The notes beneath the pieces were generated by a model, which was not told where the DNA came from, made no database searches, and saw only the letters and a list, made by a program, of their open reading frames with translations. From Toxonevra muliebris (lineage: Eukaryota; Arthropoda; Insecta; Diptera; Pallopteridae): a stretch of DNA of 64,000 nt. The translations under genes were made by a program, and so were the position numbers. Shown piece after piece: positions 36,400-46,690 of the stretch (positions are counted from its first letter, which is position 1; every line of letters begins with the position of its first letter). The stretch lies in assembly GCA_963691655.1 (NCBI GenBank), contig OY829327.1, positions 80,798,019 to 80,862,018 of the forward strand, written 5' to 3'.

Positions 36400-36835
36400 G
36401 TAATGTCAATTTCAATGTGAAAAACATTTTAATTTTACGGTAAAAACTGTCACATTCATGTGTTTTATAACTGACTTCACATTTCATTATACTCCAAGTG
36501 GCTTCAATTGACTTCAAATACCAATTGTTTACGAATGACTTTAATTGACTCCAATTGGCGTAAAATTCCGAGTGGCTGCATGTGATATCCGTGTGACTCC
36601 AAGAGTGTTCCAAGTTACTCCAAGTAATTTCAAAGCAGTCATAGTTTTGAAGTCAAAAGATTTGCATTCCCATGACTTCAAGAAAAAAGTTTGTATTCCT
36701 CTGACGCCAAAAGAGACTTTACTAAATGAATAACAAATCATCTCTATTATTCTGAAGTCAAATATGTTATTCAATAACTGCAGTCATGAGTTATCGTTTA
36801 TTAAGTGTGACTTCAAGGGCAAGTGCTCGGGGCAA
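36400..36835. repeat. Degenerate GACTTCAA/GACTCCAA repeat
   Basis: TGACTTCA, TGACTCCAA and GAAGTCA words recur every 15-40 bases. The same vocabulary forms the ordered hairpin minisatellite at 61977-62130. Open frames across it are artefacts of the repeat. Confidence 0.6.
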
Positions 36836-38590
36836 TCAAAATTTGGTTTGAAAGTGTCTTCAGATTTATGAAAACCTCATGTCCTGGAGGACCATAATTT
36901 CTCGTAGAACCTATGAAAGTCCGTTCGTGTCTTCTTAATTAAAGCTTATTCGTCATTTTGATGCTGAAATTCATATGAAATTTTTGTTATTTGTGATTTA
37001 CGTTCAACGTGTTCTGATTTACAATGCACTAAGGTTGTTGTTGGTATAGCGGCAGTTATTATTCAGGATGTGACACTCAGGTGTAAATCAATCGCCTTCT
37101 TGAATTACGAACACGTTACCATGTTACGCCTCGGTGTTTGTTGCCACACATTAGCTTAAATTTATACATTTACACATAAAATTTGTTACCAAAAAACAAA
37201 CAACAACAAAAATCAAAAAATACTTCATTTATGCATAACTCATTTGCTTAACAAAGACACCAAAGGAGCAAGTAAATGTGTGAGTTTTTTTTTTTATTTT
37301 ATTATATGATAATTTTCCATTTAATTTTAAATTAAACAAAAAAAACCTAGGAAAATGCCCACCACCAACCAGAAAAACTGAAAACGTGCTAGTGCACACA
37401 TTAAAATAACACCAACAACAACAATTGCCGGGGTATAACTTTACGTGGTCGTAATTTTATTTAACGCTATTGTTGTTGTTACTGTTTGTTTGTTATTGTA
37501 TTTTTGTTTTTTTTAAATTTCATTCAAATTTTCACACAACAGCACAAAAAAAAAAAAAAAGCGCGTGTGCTCATATAAAAAACAAACAAAAATACAAATG
37601 TGTATGTGTGTGTGTTTGTGTGCCATGAAGCTGTTGCCGCTGCTGTTTGTGTTTGCATTTAAGATTTTTAAGGTTTACACGCACACATTGTGAATGAGAG
37701 TGCGCTAGTGCAATAAGTACGAGTATCTGTCATGCTTTGTTTAGCCTGTCAATTGTGACAAGTGTTTGGTTTTTGTTGCCATTGTTGTTGCTGTTGCTGT
37801 TACTATTCGGTTGCTGCTGTTGTTGTTGTTATGTGCGTATGCATTCACACATACTTAGTTAGGCCACACATGAAATTTTTCAATGTTCAGTTAAATATTT
37901 TTGCTATAGTTGCATTTTGTTTTTGTTTGTAACTGCAACTGCAGCCCAGGTGTTGAACTTGTTGCCTATTGTGGGACATGCATTCAAAGTCATTGCATTT
38001 GTTGTAAACTTGACATTTGTTGGCGGGTTTAATTAAATGAAATGTAGTTTACACCATATACGTGGATATATGGAATAAATATTTCAATGTTAAATTTGTT
38101 GTGGAGCTTTCAAGAGAGCGCACAAATGCTTTGAAGGGAGGAGAGGAAGTGCATAAAACTAGGTCAAAGTTGAAATTTTTTTTATTTTTTTTCTGTATAT
38201 AGAAATTTTTTGTTTTATTTGTGGTTAATATTTTATTGTGTGTTTGAAATAAAAAGAAAACTATTGCAAATTAATCTTCTTTATTAATTTTTAAATTTTC
38301 AAAAATATTGGGGCAATGACCTAATGCCCAAAAATAAATTAGATTTTATACGCTTTTATATTTCTATGTCTTTCATTTCGTATTCCTCTCAATCTGCGCT
38401 TACAATTTCCTTAAAGAAAATAATCATTGTGAGCACTAAGAATTGTAAGCTACTACCAATTTTTTCTATTTTTATTGTTATTGTGGTTAAGCAACAATCA
38501 TTTTGACTGATGTGCCCTGATACTCATATCACTTAATTTACATTTGCATACCCCAAAAAAAATGATTGAATTTGGCCTTATTTGAGTGAA
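36836..38590. other. Gene-free spacer with microsatellites
   Basis: A14-15 near 37546-37560, TG-rich sequence near 37600-37620, and CTG/TTG patches near 37780-37830. No gene recognised. Confidence 0.5.
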
Positions 38591-38599
38591 ACCGTTTCG

Positions 38600-38648
38600 G
38601 TGGCTTAGTGGCAGCATGCTAGACTCTCTGGGGCACCGGGATCGACTT
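38600..38648 (+). ncRNA. tRNA-like pol III promoter, possible SINE head
   Basis: TGGCTTAGTGGC fits the tRNA A-box (TRGCNNAGYNGG) except at its last base. GATCGACTT, 27 bases further on, fits the B-box (GWTCRANNC) except at the last base. No complete cloverleaf or anticodon arm can be drawn, so this is not a tRNA gene. Confidence 0.35.
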
Positions 38649-38815
38649 TTTTCTGGGGCTACAAACTGAAAACAATTGACCAACTGGAGAACAACATCAT
38701 TTAAATCATTGATGAGTTCCAACGCGACTTCATCAACAGAGTTGTACAAAATTGGCGGAGTCCTGAAACAATGCCGCAGAGGGCATTTGAATGATATCAT
38801 TTGGTATTGAATTTA
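38642..38815 (+). pseudogene. Tc1/mariner-superfamily transposase C-terminus
   Basis: Across one or two frameshifts the plus strand reads FFWGYKLKTIDQLENNI, then IIDEFQRDFINRVVQNW, then GVLKQCRRGHLNDIIW. The FFLWGY-like start and GGHLNDIIF-like end are typical of the last approximately 60 residues of IS630/Tc1/mariner-type transposases. An in-frame stop interrupts it near 38700. It follows directly after the tRNA-like block, a chance or chimeric junction. Confidence 0.5.
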
Positions 38816-38902
38816 CTTTAGTCCGCAATAAAAGTTTCCGAAATATCTCACACACAACTCTTTTTATTCTTTAAAAACAAAAAATGCCAACCATCTGTTA
38901 GA

Positions 38903-38972
38903 TTAGGTTAGGTTAGGTTAGGTTAAGTTAGGTTAGGTTAGGTTAGGTTAGGTTAAGTTAGGTTAGGTTAGG
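38903..38972. repeat. GGTTA (TTAGG) array, left arm
   Basis: About 14 copies of GGTTA with two AGTTA variants. It runs straight into the poly(T) end of the R1-type LINE. The unit equals TTAGG, the ancestral arthropod telomere repeat. Confidence 0.95.
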
Positions 38973-40938
38973 TTTTTTTTTTTTTTTTTAACGAGGAGGA
39001 AAGCATAAAAAGCCACCCAGTCAGTGCGTGACATTCTCACGCTAAAACCACCTCTCGTCCGTACGGATATTCCTCCCGGAACCACCGTTAGGTGTTACGT
39101 CGGAAGGCCGTAATGAGCTTAGTGCTCAATCGTCGGTATTGGTTTCTGTCCAATTCTGTTCGGTTTTATCGTCGGTTGACGATATCTGGCTCCGTATTTG
39201 TAGCGTTCGCCGTGCGCTCGACTTTGCGCGCACGTTCTGCATCATACAGAGTGGTCATCCTATCTGCAGCAACCTTGCATGCTGCATTCCATTTTTCCGC
39301 TGTGTTACACATCTGTGTCGTCAGATTCCTTTCTGTAGGGGGTTCTCCAAAGGCTTTCTCCAGCTCATCTCTGTTTTTGTTAAAACGCGGGCATTTAAAA
39401 AGTATATGCTGCACGTTCTCCTGTTCCTCTGCGCATCTGGGGCAAAACAGGTCTTCTTCACCGGTGTTGATTTTATGCAAGTACTGCTTGAAGCACCCAT
39501 GGCCACTAAGCAGCTGCGTAATGTGGTAATTCAGTTCACCATGTCTGCGTGATATCCATTCTTCTATATCCGTAATGAGATTGTAGGTCCATCGACCCTT
39601 CTCGGATGACTCCCATCTTCGCTGCCATTCCATGATAGTACGCTGTCTTTCTTCTCTTCTTATGGCTTCGGTTGATTTTGTGTCACGGTCATATAACCGC
39701 CTCATCTCTTGTGCCTGTAAATCTATGGCCACCTTACTTGCTATGACACAAATAGCATCGTCCGATACTGTGCGATACGCGCTAGCAACCCTCAGGGCAC
39801 TGAACCTATATATCGCACGGATATCCTTCTGGTGTGTTTTCTTGCTGTCCGCTCAGATAGGTGCTGCATATAAAATTACTGACGTAGTAACCGTTGAAAG
39901 CAGTCGGCGCCTGCCCTCGTGCGGGCCTCCTATATTCGGCATGATGCGTGTTAACGCGCTGTTTATTCGAGCTGCTTTTTCACTAGCAGCTTTCAGGTGA
40001 TCCTTGAACGTCATTCTAGAATCTATAAGTACTCCTAAGTACTTAATGTGTGGACACGAGGTGATGTTATGATCACCAACCGTGATGACCAGCTCTTCAC
40101 GTGCTCTTTTGGTACTCAATATCACGACTTCCGTTTTCTGCTCCGCCAATTCCAGCTTCGAGTTGTATAGCCATCTTCTCACCCTTGAGATGACATCATT
40201 GCATATAGCCTGTAACGAGTCCAGGTGTTTGGCTGCTGCCACTATCGCGATGTCGTCTGTATATCCTATGATTGTTGTATCCTCCGCGGGAGATCCAATT
40301 TGAAGATGCCGTCATACATTGCGTTCCATAGCGTTGGGCCGAGAACGGAGCCCTGCGGAACGCCACCTTTGACACGATACTGCTTTACGCCGTCATCAGT
40401 ATCGTATATTAAAATTCTGTTGTCGAAGTAGTTTGCGATTATTTGCACCAGGTACTCCGGTACTTCGAATCCTCTCAGTGCACTCATAATCTGAGGTCAG
40501 TTCGCCGAATTGAAGGCATTTTTGATGTCCAACGTCACTACGGCACAGTACTTTTTCTTGCCGTTTCTCCATTGGTTGCCGCTGGTGGTCTCGCGTGCAA
40601 TATTCATCACCGTTTGTATTGCGTCGACCGTGGATCGTCCTCTTCTGAATCCAAACTGTCGTGCTGATAGCCCTCCTGGCTTTTCAAGCCGCTCCTGGAG
40701 CCTGTCCCCTATGATGCGTTCGATAACTTTGCCCAGTGTATCCAGCATGCATAACGGGAGGTAGGATGCCGGTTCATCCGGCGGCTTCTTTGGTTTTAGT
40801 AGGAGGACTAACCGCTGTCGCTGTGTCTGGAAAAACTCCTTCTGTCAAGCATGCGCTGAAAAGCTTCGCGAACACCTCCGGTGTAGCTTTAATCGCCGCC
40901 TTGAGCGCAACATTGGGGATACCATCCAGTCCAGTCCA
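38973..40938 (-). mobile_element. R1-clade LINE, 5' truncated, inserted in a GGTTA array
   Basis: The element runs leftwards. Its 5' end is cut at about 40938 inside the RT fingers, and its poly(A) tail is the T17 at 38973-38989. GGTTA repeats touch both ends (38903-38972 and 40939-40987). Target duplication cannot be measured in a repeat. R1-clade elements commonly have fixed targets, including simple repeats and, in moths, TTAGG telomeric repeats; extending that behaviour to this copy is an inference. Confidence 0.85.
39160..40936 (-). pseudogene. R1-clade ORF2: RT and C-terminal CCHC region
   Basis: Minus-strand order: GLDGIPNVALKAAIKATPEV (RT start, ~40930); LDTLGKVIERIIGDRLQERL and SARQFGFRRGRSTVDAIQTV (40740-40640); LDIKNAFNSAN (~40505); VKGGVPQGSVLGPTLWNAMY (40370-40310); GYTDDIAIVAAAKHLDSLQ, the YADD-box equivalent (~40270-40215); HIKYLGVLIDSRMTFKDHL (~40050); SAYRTVSDDAICVIA (~39765); IMEWQRRWESSEKGRWTYNL (~39630); LLSGHGCFKQYLH (~39490); CPRCAEEQENVQHILFKCP (CCHC motif, ~39420). 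The frame ends at about 39166. Several frameshifts and stops occur in the RT half; the last 190 codons (39166-39732) are uninterrupted. No endonuclease remains. Confidence 0.85.
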
Positions 40939-40987
40939 GGTTAGGTTAGGTTAGGTTTGGGTAGGTCAGGTTAGGTTAGGTTAGGTT
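40939..40987. repeat. GGTTA (TTAGG) array, right arm
   Basis: Seven exact GGTTA units plus variants (GGTTT, GGGTA, GGTCA) abut the truncated 5' end of the LINE. It is the other half of the array at 38903-38972. Confidence 0.9.
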
Positions 40988-41139
40988 CAGAACGATGTTT
41001 GATCTGATTGATCATTTTTATTGTACGTCCCTTCATTTTGTGTTTCTGGAACACTACCACGTATATAAATTCACTTGGAAACAAACTGAAACCAGTTAAT
41101 ACTCTTTTTAAATTTCAGCAAATCCAGAATCCTTACCCG

Positions 41140-41345
41140 GGGTATGTGTGCCAAGTTGTCGAAGAACGTTGCCCTAATGTGGGGAAATGCCGTTTTGCAG
41201 GACAATCACATAGCAGATGTTTGATTGATTCAATTTCCTCCACATCACTACAGCTTCTGCAGTAATTAGCAATCAGTCAATCGCATTGTATAATTGCTCT
41301 ATTGGCGGCAATATGGTTGCATCTGCCTCATTTTCAAGCTCTATT
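41140..41345 (-). pseudogene. LINE ORF2 C-terminal Cys/His fragment
   Basis: Reading leftwards, NHIAANRAIIQCD, one stop, then LIANYCRSCSDVEEIESIKH and LLCDCPAKRHFPTLGQR. The pattern CRSC...E.IEHLLC.CPAL is the C-terminal zinc motif of RNase H-type LINE ORF2 proteins. Isolated fragment. Confidence 0.7.
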
Positions 41346-41689
41346 GGACCAATTCGTCTGGTGTATTGTTTCTTTCTGTATCGTTTGATCTTGTGAGGTC
41401 GTAATACTTCTATTGCTTTTCGACATTTTGATACCGCCATTGTGATATTAAATACGATGGAGGGATATCACAATGCAGTATTACTTTGAGAGCTTTTTTT
41501 CAACTACTAGGATTTATGCTGAAAAGGCTTCCATGCGTCATTTGGGGAGGAGGTTCTTGCAGTTTAATTTCTGGCTCTAAGATTGGAAATTGAACAATAT
41601 AGAGTATTGGAAAATTTCAACAGCTGGGAAGTCTTTTGGTCTTATTGATTTTTTAGACTGACAATCGTTTTTTAAAATACACAAATTAA

Positions 41690-42130
41690 AGTTCAGAATC
41701 AAGGGAAACCTTTACTCAATTTAAGACGCTGTGGTGAATTTAGAGGAGGTACTTTCTGACATTTATCTTGAATTTGAGTTGAACTTTGATCTGATTTTCA
41801 GACCGAAATTGTCTGATTTTGTCATGTTTTTTGATCTGATTTTTCGTTTAATTATTGGTCAAAATTCGGATGAATTCCTAATCTAAATTTTGTTCTAAGT
41901 TTTGGTTTGAATTCAATCTAAAATTTGACCTAACCTTTGATCTGATTTTTAAGCTGAATTTGATCAGAATTTTGATCTAATTTCTTATTTGATTATTTTC
42001 TAAGTTTAATCTAAATTTTGAAATGCTCAAGTTTAATGTTTGAGCTGAGTTTGGTTGAAATTTCGACCAGGATTTTGGTTTGGTTTCGGTTTAAATTTTA
42101 ATCTAAATTCAACGAAAATTCAATAATCTG
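41690..42130. repeat. Inverted relative of the window-start satellite
   Basis: Words such as GATCTGATTTT, AATTTTGATC, TCTAAATTTTG and GGTTTGAATTC are reverse complements of the AAAATCAGATC and CAAAATTTAGA vocabulary at 1-1190. It is more degenerate and shorter. Confidence 0.65.
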
Positions 42131-43671
42131 GCAGATAATTAGGAAAAAAATTGCTTATAACCAAGATCATTTAAGCTACAGTTTTTGTGCGGATTTTGTC
42201 AATGACGGGAAGCCACAGAAAAGGGGATAAGACTCCTCCCTGAGGCGTTGCCCTGGTTGCCAGTTTCAGTTTTATATGACTGCCACCAAAGACTGAATGT
42301 ATAACTCTGCTCTTTAGCCAGGGTGGAAGCTACAAAGTCAATTCACCACAACATGCATACATGATCTTAAAGAAAATTAACTGCATCTGTTCTGGTGAAA
42401 GAAAAGAAATTTTGTAAATAGGCGCAAGAAGTGAAAAAAAAATTAATCCTTTAGATTATTAAAAATACTCAAACAATTCGAAAATTAATGTGTCACCCAT
42501 GGTTGCTCGAATGTAGGGTATTCGAAAGCAAAAACAATAAAAAAAAAACACATAAAAAAGTAATAACTAATAAAAACAAAATTGTATAAGAAAAATTCCA
42601 TAATTTTTAACATTTTAGCTATTTTCAGTAAGAGAAATTTGTTATTGTTTTTCTGTTGTTGTTTTTTATGCCTTGTAATGTTGTTTTGTGTGCAAATCGC
42701 TTTTTGTTTTTTTTTTTTTGCACCACTTGTGGTTTCTTCGTACGACGAGTATGACCTTAAAGTTGGCAGCGGTAGTGGCGGTGGCGGTGGCGCTGTCTGT
42801 TACGATTTACGTATGCAGAAATTTTCATATTATTTGTTTTGATAGATCAGTTTTTTTTTTTTTGCTTTTAATTTTAAACTACGCATATCTAAAACATAAA
42901 TATGTACAAGCATCTACTTGTTTGCTATATATCTACCCTCTAGTACACCAGTACATATGTCTGTCTGTACAAAGTACTTACTGTCTTGTTGCTGTATGTA
43001 TTTGCCGCCTTGTCGTACATCATTTTCGTATTCTCACCGCACCAAAATGTTTATGGATGCATGTAAAAAAAAAAAAAAAATATTAGTTTCACGCAGTGCG
43101 CAATTGCGGTCGTGTGCCTGCGGGTCCCGTACAGGCAACTAAAGGAATAACAGCTGCTTATGCTTGCTGTTGATTTTCACTGCCGCCGTAATGCAAAAAT
43201 GAGGTCGAAAATTATTTGCAATTTATTTTATGAATATATTCAGAGTATGTATTTAAAGAGAATAATGCCGCGTAATTTTTGTGTGCCAAAGTATGAAATG
43301 AGACTTAACGTGTAATAAATCGTGTTGATTTTTGTATTTGTATTTTTTTTTTGGTTTGGTTTGATTTTTCTGGATTTCTTTTTAACATTTTTTTTTTTGG
43401 TTTTTTTTCTAATGAAATGAAGTTATTACATTTCTGTATCGCTTTTGTGTTGTTGTTGTTGCTGGTAATGTTATCTTTGTTTTATTATTACTGTATCTTT
43501 TTTGGCGGGTGGTAAATTAAAACGGAAATACTGATCTTGTATTTGATAATTTGTTGTTTTTAAATTTGGCATGTAATTAATGTTTGCATTGAAGTAGTAG
43601 AAATGAATGAAATAAGAAATTAAAAAAATTAGAGAATTCAGCTTGATTTAAAAAAAAAATAGGCAACAGGT
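42131..43671. other. Gene-free spacer
   Basis: A GGCGGTGGCGGTGGC patch near 42776-42792 and poly-A/T runs (42852-42862, 43066-43080). Frames here carry no known domain. Confidence 0.5.
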
Positions 43672-43816
43672 ACTAGCGGATTCAAGGCGAGGTTTTAGGG
43701 TTTTAGTATTTCCATATATATTTTTCAGCCATTATGACCATCACTTTGACTTAGAAGATTATTTGAAGGAACGAAAAGACATACACTTCTTTTGTCTCCC
43801 CAGCAATCAGCTAGTG
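43672..43816. mobile_element. CACTAGCGGATC-family MITE, short copy
   Basis: ACTAGCGGATTCAAGG at the left and CAGCTAGTGG at the right, 145 bases, no coding potential. Confidence 0.5.
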
Positions 43817-44140
43817 GTAGCAGGTAATATGAAGGTCTATGCATATAAATCACTAAACGAATGCAAGCACAGAAAAATAGATTGCGGAAGAGAAGTTTAA
43901 TTTTTTTGGTTGCTTTAAAAAATGTTTTGAATCATGAGCAACGATCATAATGAATGAGTTATTCGTCGGGAAGGAGGGTAGGGGTTTATCGCTAAACACC
44001 CTCACCCCCTACTAACCCCTACTATTTTGATAGCACTTCCTACAACCGAGTATAAGTCGTGACCTCTGAAAGCTTACCCAGTCTCCTCGTGCTGGCGCTA
44101 GTTGGTATAGCTATTTACAGTCCCGTACCTGATCATTTAA

Positions 44141-44874
44141 TCCTTTCGGTACCATTGGCCACCGGTGACCAAAAATGCTTTTTTCAATCATTTTATGTTA
44201 GGTTAGGTTAGTTTAGGTTAGGTTAGGTTAGGTTAGGTTAGGTTAGGTTAGGTTAGGTTAGGTTAGGTTAGGTTAGGTTAGGTTAGGTTAGGTTAGGTTA
44301 GGTTAGGTTAAGTTAGGTTAGGTTAAGTTAGGTTAGGTTAGCCACCGGTGACCAACAATTGATTTCGGTGTTGTTATAATTAAACAAAATTTGGAATTTT
44401 ACCCAAATTTATGGCCTAAAGTAAAAAAAACATTTATACGGTTTTTATCTGCTTACAGTTTTTAAAACTTTTCCACCAAAATCCGAAATTAATTGAAAAA
44501 AGAACTGATTCCGCTTTAGTTATAATTAAACATAGTCTTGAAATTGTAACCTAATTGACGAAAGTTACCTAAGCTAAAAAAAAAATTATAATTTTACCTA
44601 TTTTCTAACGCTCAAAATTTTGACAATATTTATCCAAATATGCCAAATTTTCAATACATAATGGGGAATATTTACCTAAATATTATTTTTAATTTTTTTA
44701 AATTTTTGTTTGCTTTCTTTGGAAATTTGTTTTTCTATGGATCACCAAAGATCCCAAGGTCTTCAACGGAAACTTTTCAAAAACATTTTTGTAAAGAAAT
44801 GGGGGGGTCAGCGAATATGAATCCGTACTCGGTTTTGCTCTATCGCCTCTAATTTTCTTACGATCAAGAAAGGG
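44141..44874. mobile_element. TTAA-flanked element containing a GGTTA array
   Basis: TTAA (44137-44140) precedes TCCTTTCGGTACC, and AAGAAAGGG is followed by TTAA (44875-44878). The right 140 bases match, in complement, the left of the element at 6904 (AGCAAAACCGAG, GAAAAGTTTCC and TTGAAGA shared). Inside, GCCACCGGTGACCAA occurs twice (44158-44172 and 44341-44355) and brackets most of the GGTTA array. No coding frame. The right TTAA adjoins the LINE endonuclease remnant. Confidence 0.6.
44197..44340. repeat. GGTTA (TTAGG) array, about 29 units
   Basis: Nearly perfect GGTTA repeats, 144 bases, with one GTTTA and two AGTTA variants. This is the longest such array in the window. Confidence 0.95.
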
Positions 44875-44879
44875 TTAAG

Positions 44880-45365
44880 TGAAGAGTTAATACTAGAAGA
44901 CTTTTTTGGTGGTCGGAATGGGAGTGTTCCTTACCGACCCTCCTGTTTTTCACAATGTGTGATGAATAGTCAGTCACAAGAGTAATGTCGCGCACTTCCC
45001 TCCTATTAGCAGTAATGAAAGTTGGCTCGCACCCAATGTTACATATCAGCGAAAAGAGACTCACCTCGTGGGTTCGTGTCGGTACTTCCCCATATGATAG
45101 GAACTTGCGTAGGCTCCGATGACCACTGCTAAGTGTCGTCTCTTCGCCTCCTCGATAGCCAGCTTGAGATTTGCTGGCGGGAGTGGGCCTGTGTGATCAT
45201 GGGCGAGATAGGCGGAAACCAATCAGATCCTCTGATCGGCTGTTGGAGTTCCACCGCTAGTACCGTGATGTCTTTGTTACTAAATTTGAACAAAATAAGG
45301 GTATTATTGCATTTTTTAATTAGCATACAAGACCTAGGCTTACCTTCGCCCTAATCCGCAAACCC
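44880..45365 (-). pseudogene. LINE ORF2 endonuclease fragment
   Basis: In broken minus-strand frames, VELQQPIRGSDWF and SWLSRRRRDDT are followed by WGSTDTNPRGESLF, then TFITANRREVRDITLVTDYS and WRVGKEHSHSDHQK (the last two with small lesions). WGS.DTN.RGE, PTF.T..R.EV.D.TL and V..EHS.SDH are the conserved C-terminal half of the apurinic-type endonuclease of insect LINEs. The frame is lost where the TTAA-flanked element begins. Sequence left of that element (DWVSFQR near 44080, minus strand) may be its continuation. Confidence 0.75.
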
Positions 45366-45481
45366 TGTCTCCAACAACCTAGGGCTCCTGAATTAGACCA
45401 ATGTCTTCGCCTTTTTGAGTAAGGCGAAGAAGTAGTGCAGCCGAGGCTGCCTTAGAGTGAAGCAAATTTATCTGTATCACC

Positions 45482-46285
45482 CTAGTTATCCTGGTTGTAA
45501 GTGGGCGCTTCGACAACTGTTATGCCAGTTAAGTCGGCGTTAGATAGGTTAGATAGGAAATCGTCGTCGTCTTCCGCAAAGTCGAAGTGGCGGAAAATAT
45601 CCCCCACCATCCTCGATGCCGACGGATCGCCACTATCTACACCAGAGTGTGGTAGGTCATCCATCTCGGCAGGACCTGCGTCGGACTGAACCTCATTTTG
45701 TTCGCTGGGGTAAGTTAACTTAATCCCCTGAGTGGTTTCCTTGTTGTCGCCTTTGTATACAGTGAGAGTGATGGAACCAAAGCCGTAGGTTATCACTCCC
45801 CGGCTTTCAGCGATTGGGGCGAGGGACTCCTCATTGATCACTACAGTAGCAATCCTTGAGCTGTCCGCCGGCTCGCTGACCCTCACTACCTTCCAGTTAT
45901 CAGTAGGTAGTGTCGGATTAGAGATCTGAATGAACTCTAAAATTTCCATTGGGTCAGAGGTTTCAGCCGGTAGCCGTTTTGTAACCGTTGCGGAGGTAGA
46001 AGCCCTTGACCCCGATTTAATCAATGGTTTCGAGCTGCTACCTGCCACAGCGGGTACTTCCGCAACTTGTGCTTCTGCTAGTCTCGCCCGAGAGGAGGCG
46101 GAGGTGCAAGGGTCCGTAAGGGACAGATGACTAATGCTCGTCGCAGTAGTTACCTTCGCTGGTTTTTTGGAACTAGTTCTAGCATAGGTGGGGTTGTCCG
46201 TAGAGGACGGTATAGCGGTAGTTGCTGTTGTTGTTGGGAAAGGTCTCGTGTCCGAGGTCTGTTTTTTGTTTGATCATGATACAAC
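45482..46285 (-). CDS. LINE ORF1 protein, DUF4780-like
   Basis: An uninterrupted minus-strand frame of about 265 codons lies upstream of the endonuclease remnant, in the ORF1 position. It has no ATG at its start; the first in-frame stop upstream is near 46285, so the true start is lost or lies in another frame. The first third is low-complexity Ser/Thr/Ala. Then comes ILEFIQISNPTLPTDNWKVV, RIATVVINEESLAPIAESRG and YGFGSITLTVYKGD, resembling the DUF4780 family (NPTLPT..WKV, SL..I, YGF..V...VY) that I associate with insect retroelement ORF1-type proteins. An acidic tail (FDFAEDDDDFLSNLS) follows. The role is probably RNA binding or packaging of the element, by analogy. Confidence 0.65.
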
Positions 46286-46690
46286 TGGTTCGTCCCGGCC
46301 ACTTTATCATCGAGGCGATAGTCATGACCGAAAATAAGATAAGGGAAAAGGGAAAGGTTCACCATGAAAGCGCCCCATGACATGGTAAGTCCACAGTTAC
46401 TTCCTGAGGCGGACCGGTATCAGGAAGGCTCTGTATGTATACAGCCAGTATTACCCCCCCCCAGGCTGCAAACTATCCAATGGGCACGGGTCGCGTAACA
46501 CCCTGGATTGGGGGGTGGTGGCTCTTAGTTCGTACTCATCAACTGCCCTTCTGACATGGGGGACCCTACCAGTAATGAGAGACAAGAAACTCAGAGTCTC
46601 ATTACCGTCATCATGGCCAGGTTGAATGACCGTAACTAAGCCTCTACACCGCGTCGAGGTGTCTACCAGGTAGAGGATCATCAACTATAT
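46286..46690 (-). mobile_element. Probable 5' region of the DUF4780-type LINE
   Basis: GC content stays as high as in ORF1 and then drops abruptly to AT-rich host-like sequence near 46690. The fragment HVRRAVDEYELRATT is readable on the minus strand. No promoter motif was identified. Confidence 0.4.

Noticed and set aside
39092..40764. Plus-strand open frames of 70-145 codons
   Set aside because: Antisense shadows of the R1-type ORF2.
38903..40987. Reading the GGTTA arrays as a chromosome end
   Set aside because: Arrays are short, internal, and followed by tens of kilobases of ordinary sequence; flies are not expected to have TTAGG telomeres.
42582..43142. Overlapping Cys/Phe-rich frames as small secreted proteins
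   Set aside because: Driven by poly-T and GGCGGT runs; frames overlap one another and lack plausible signals.
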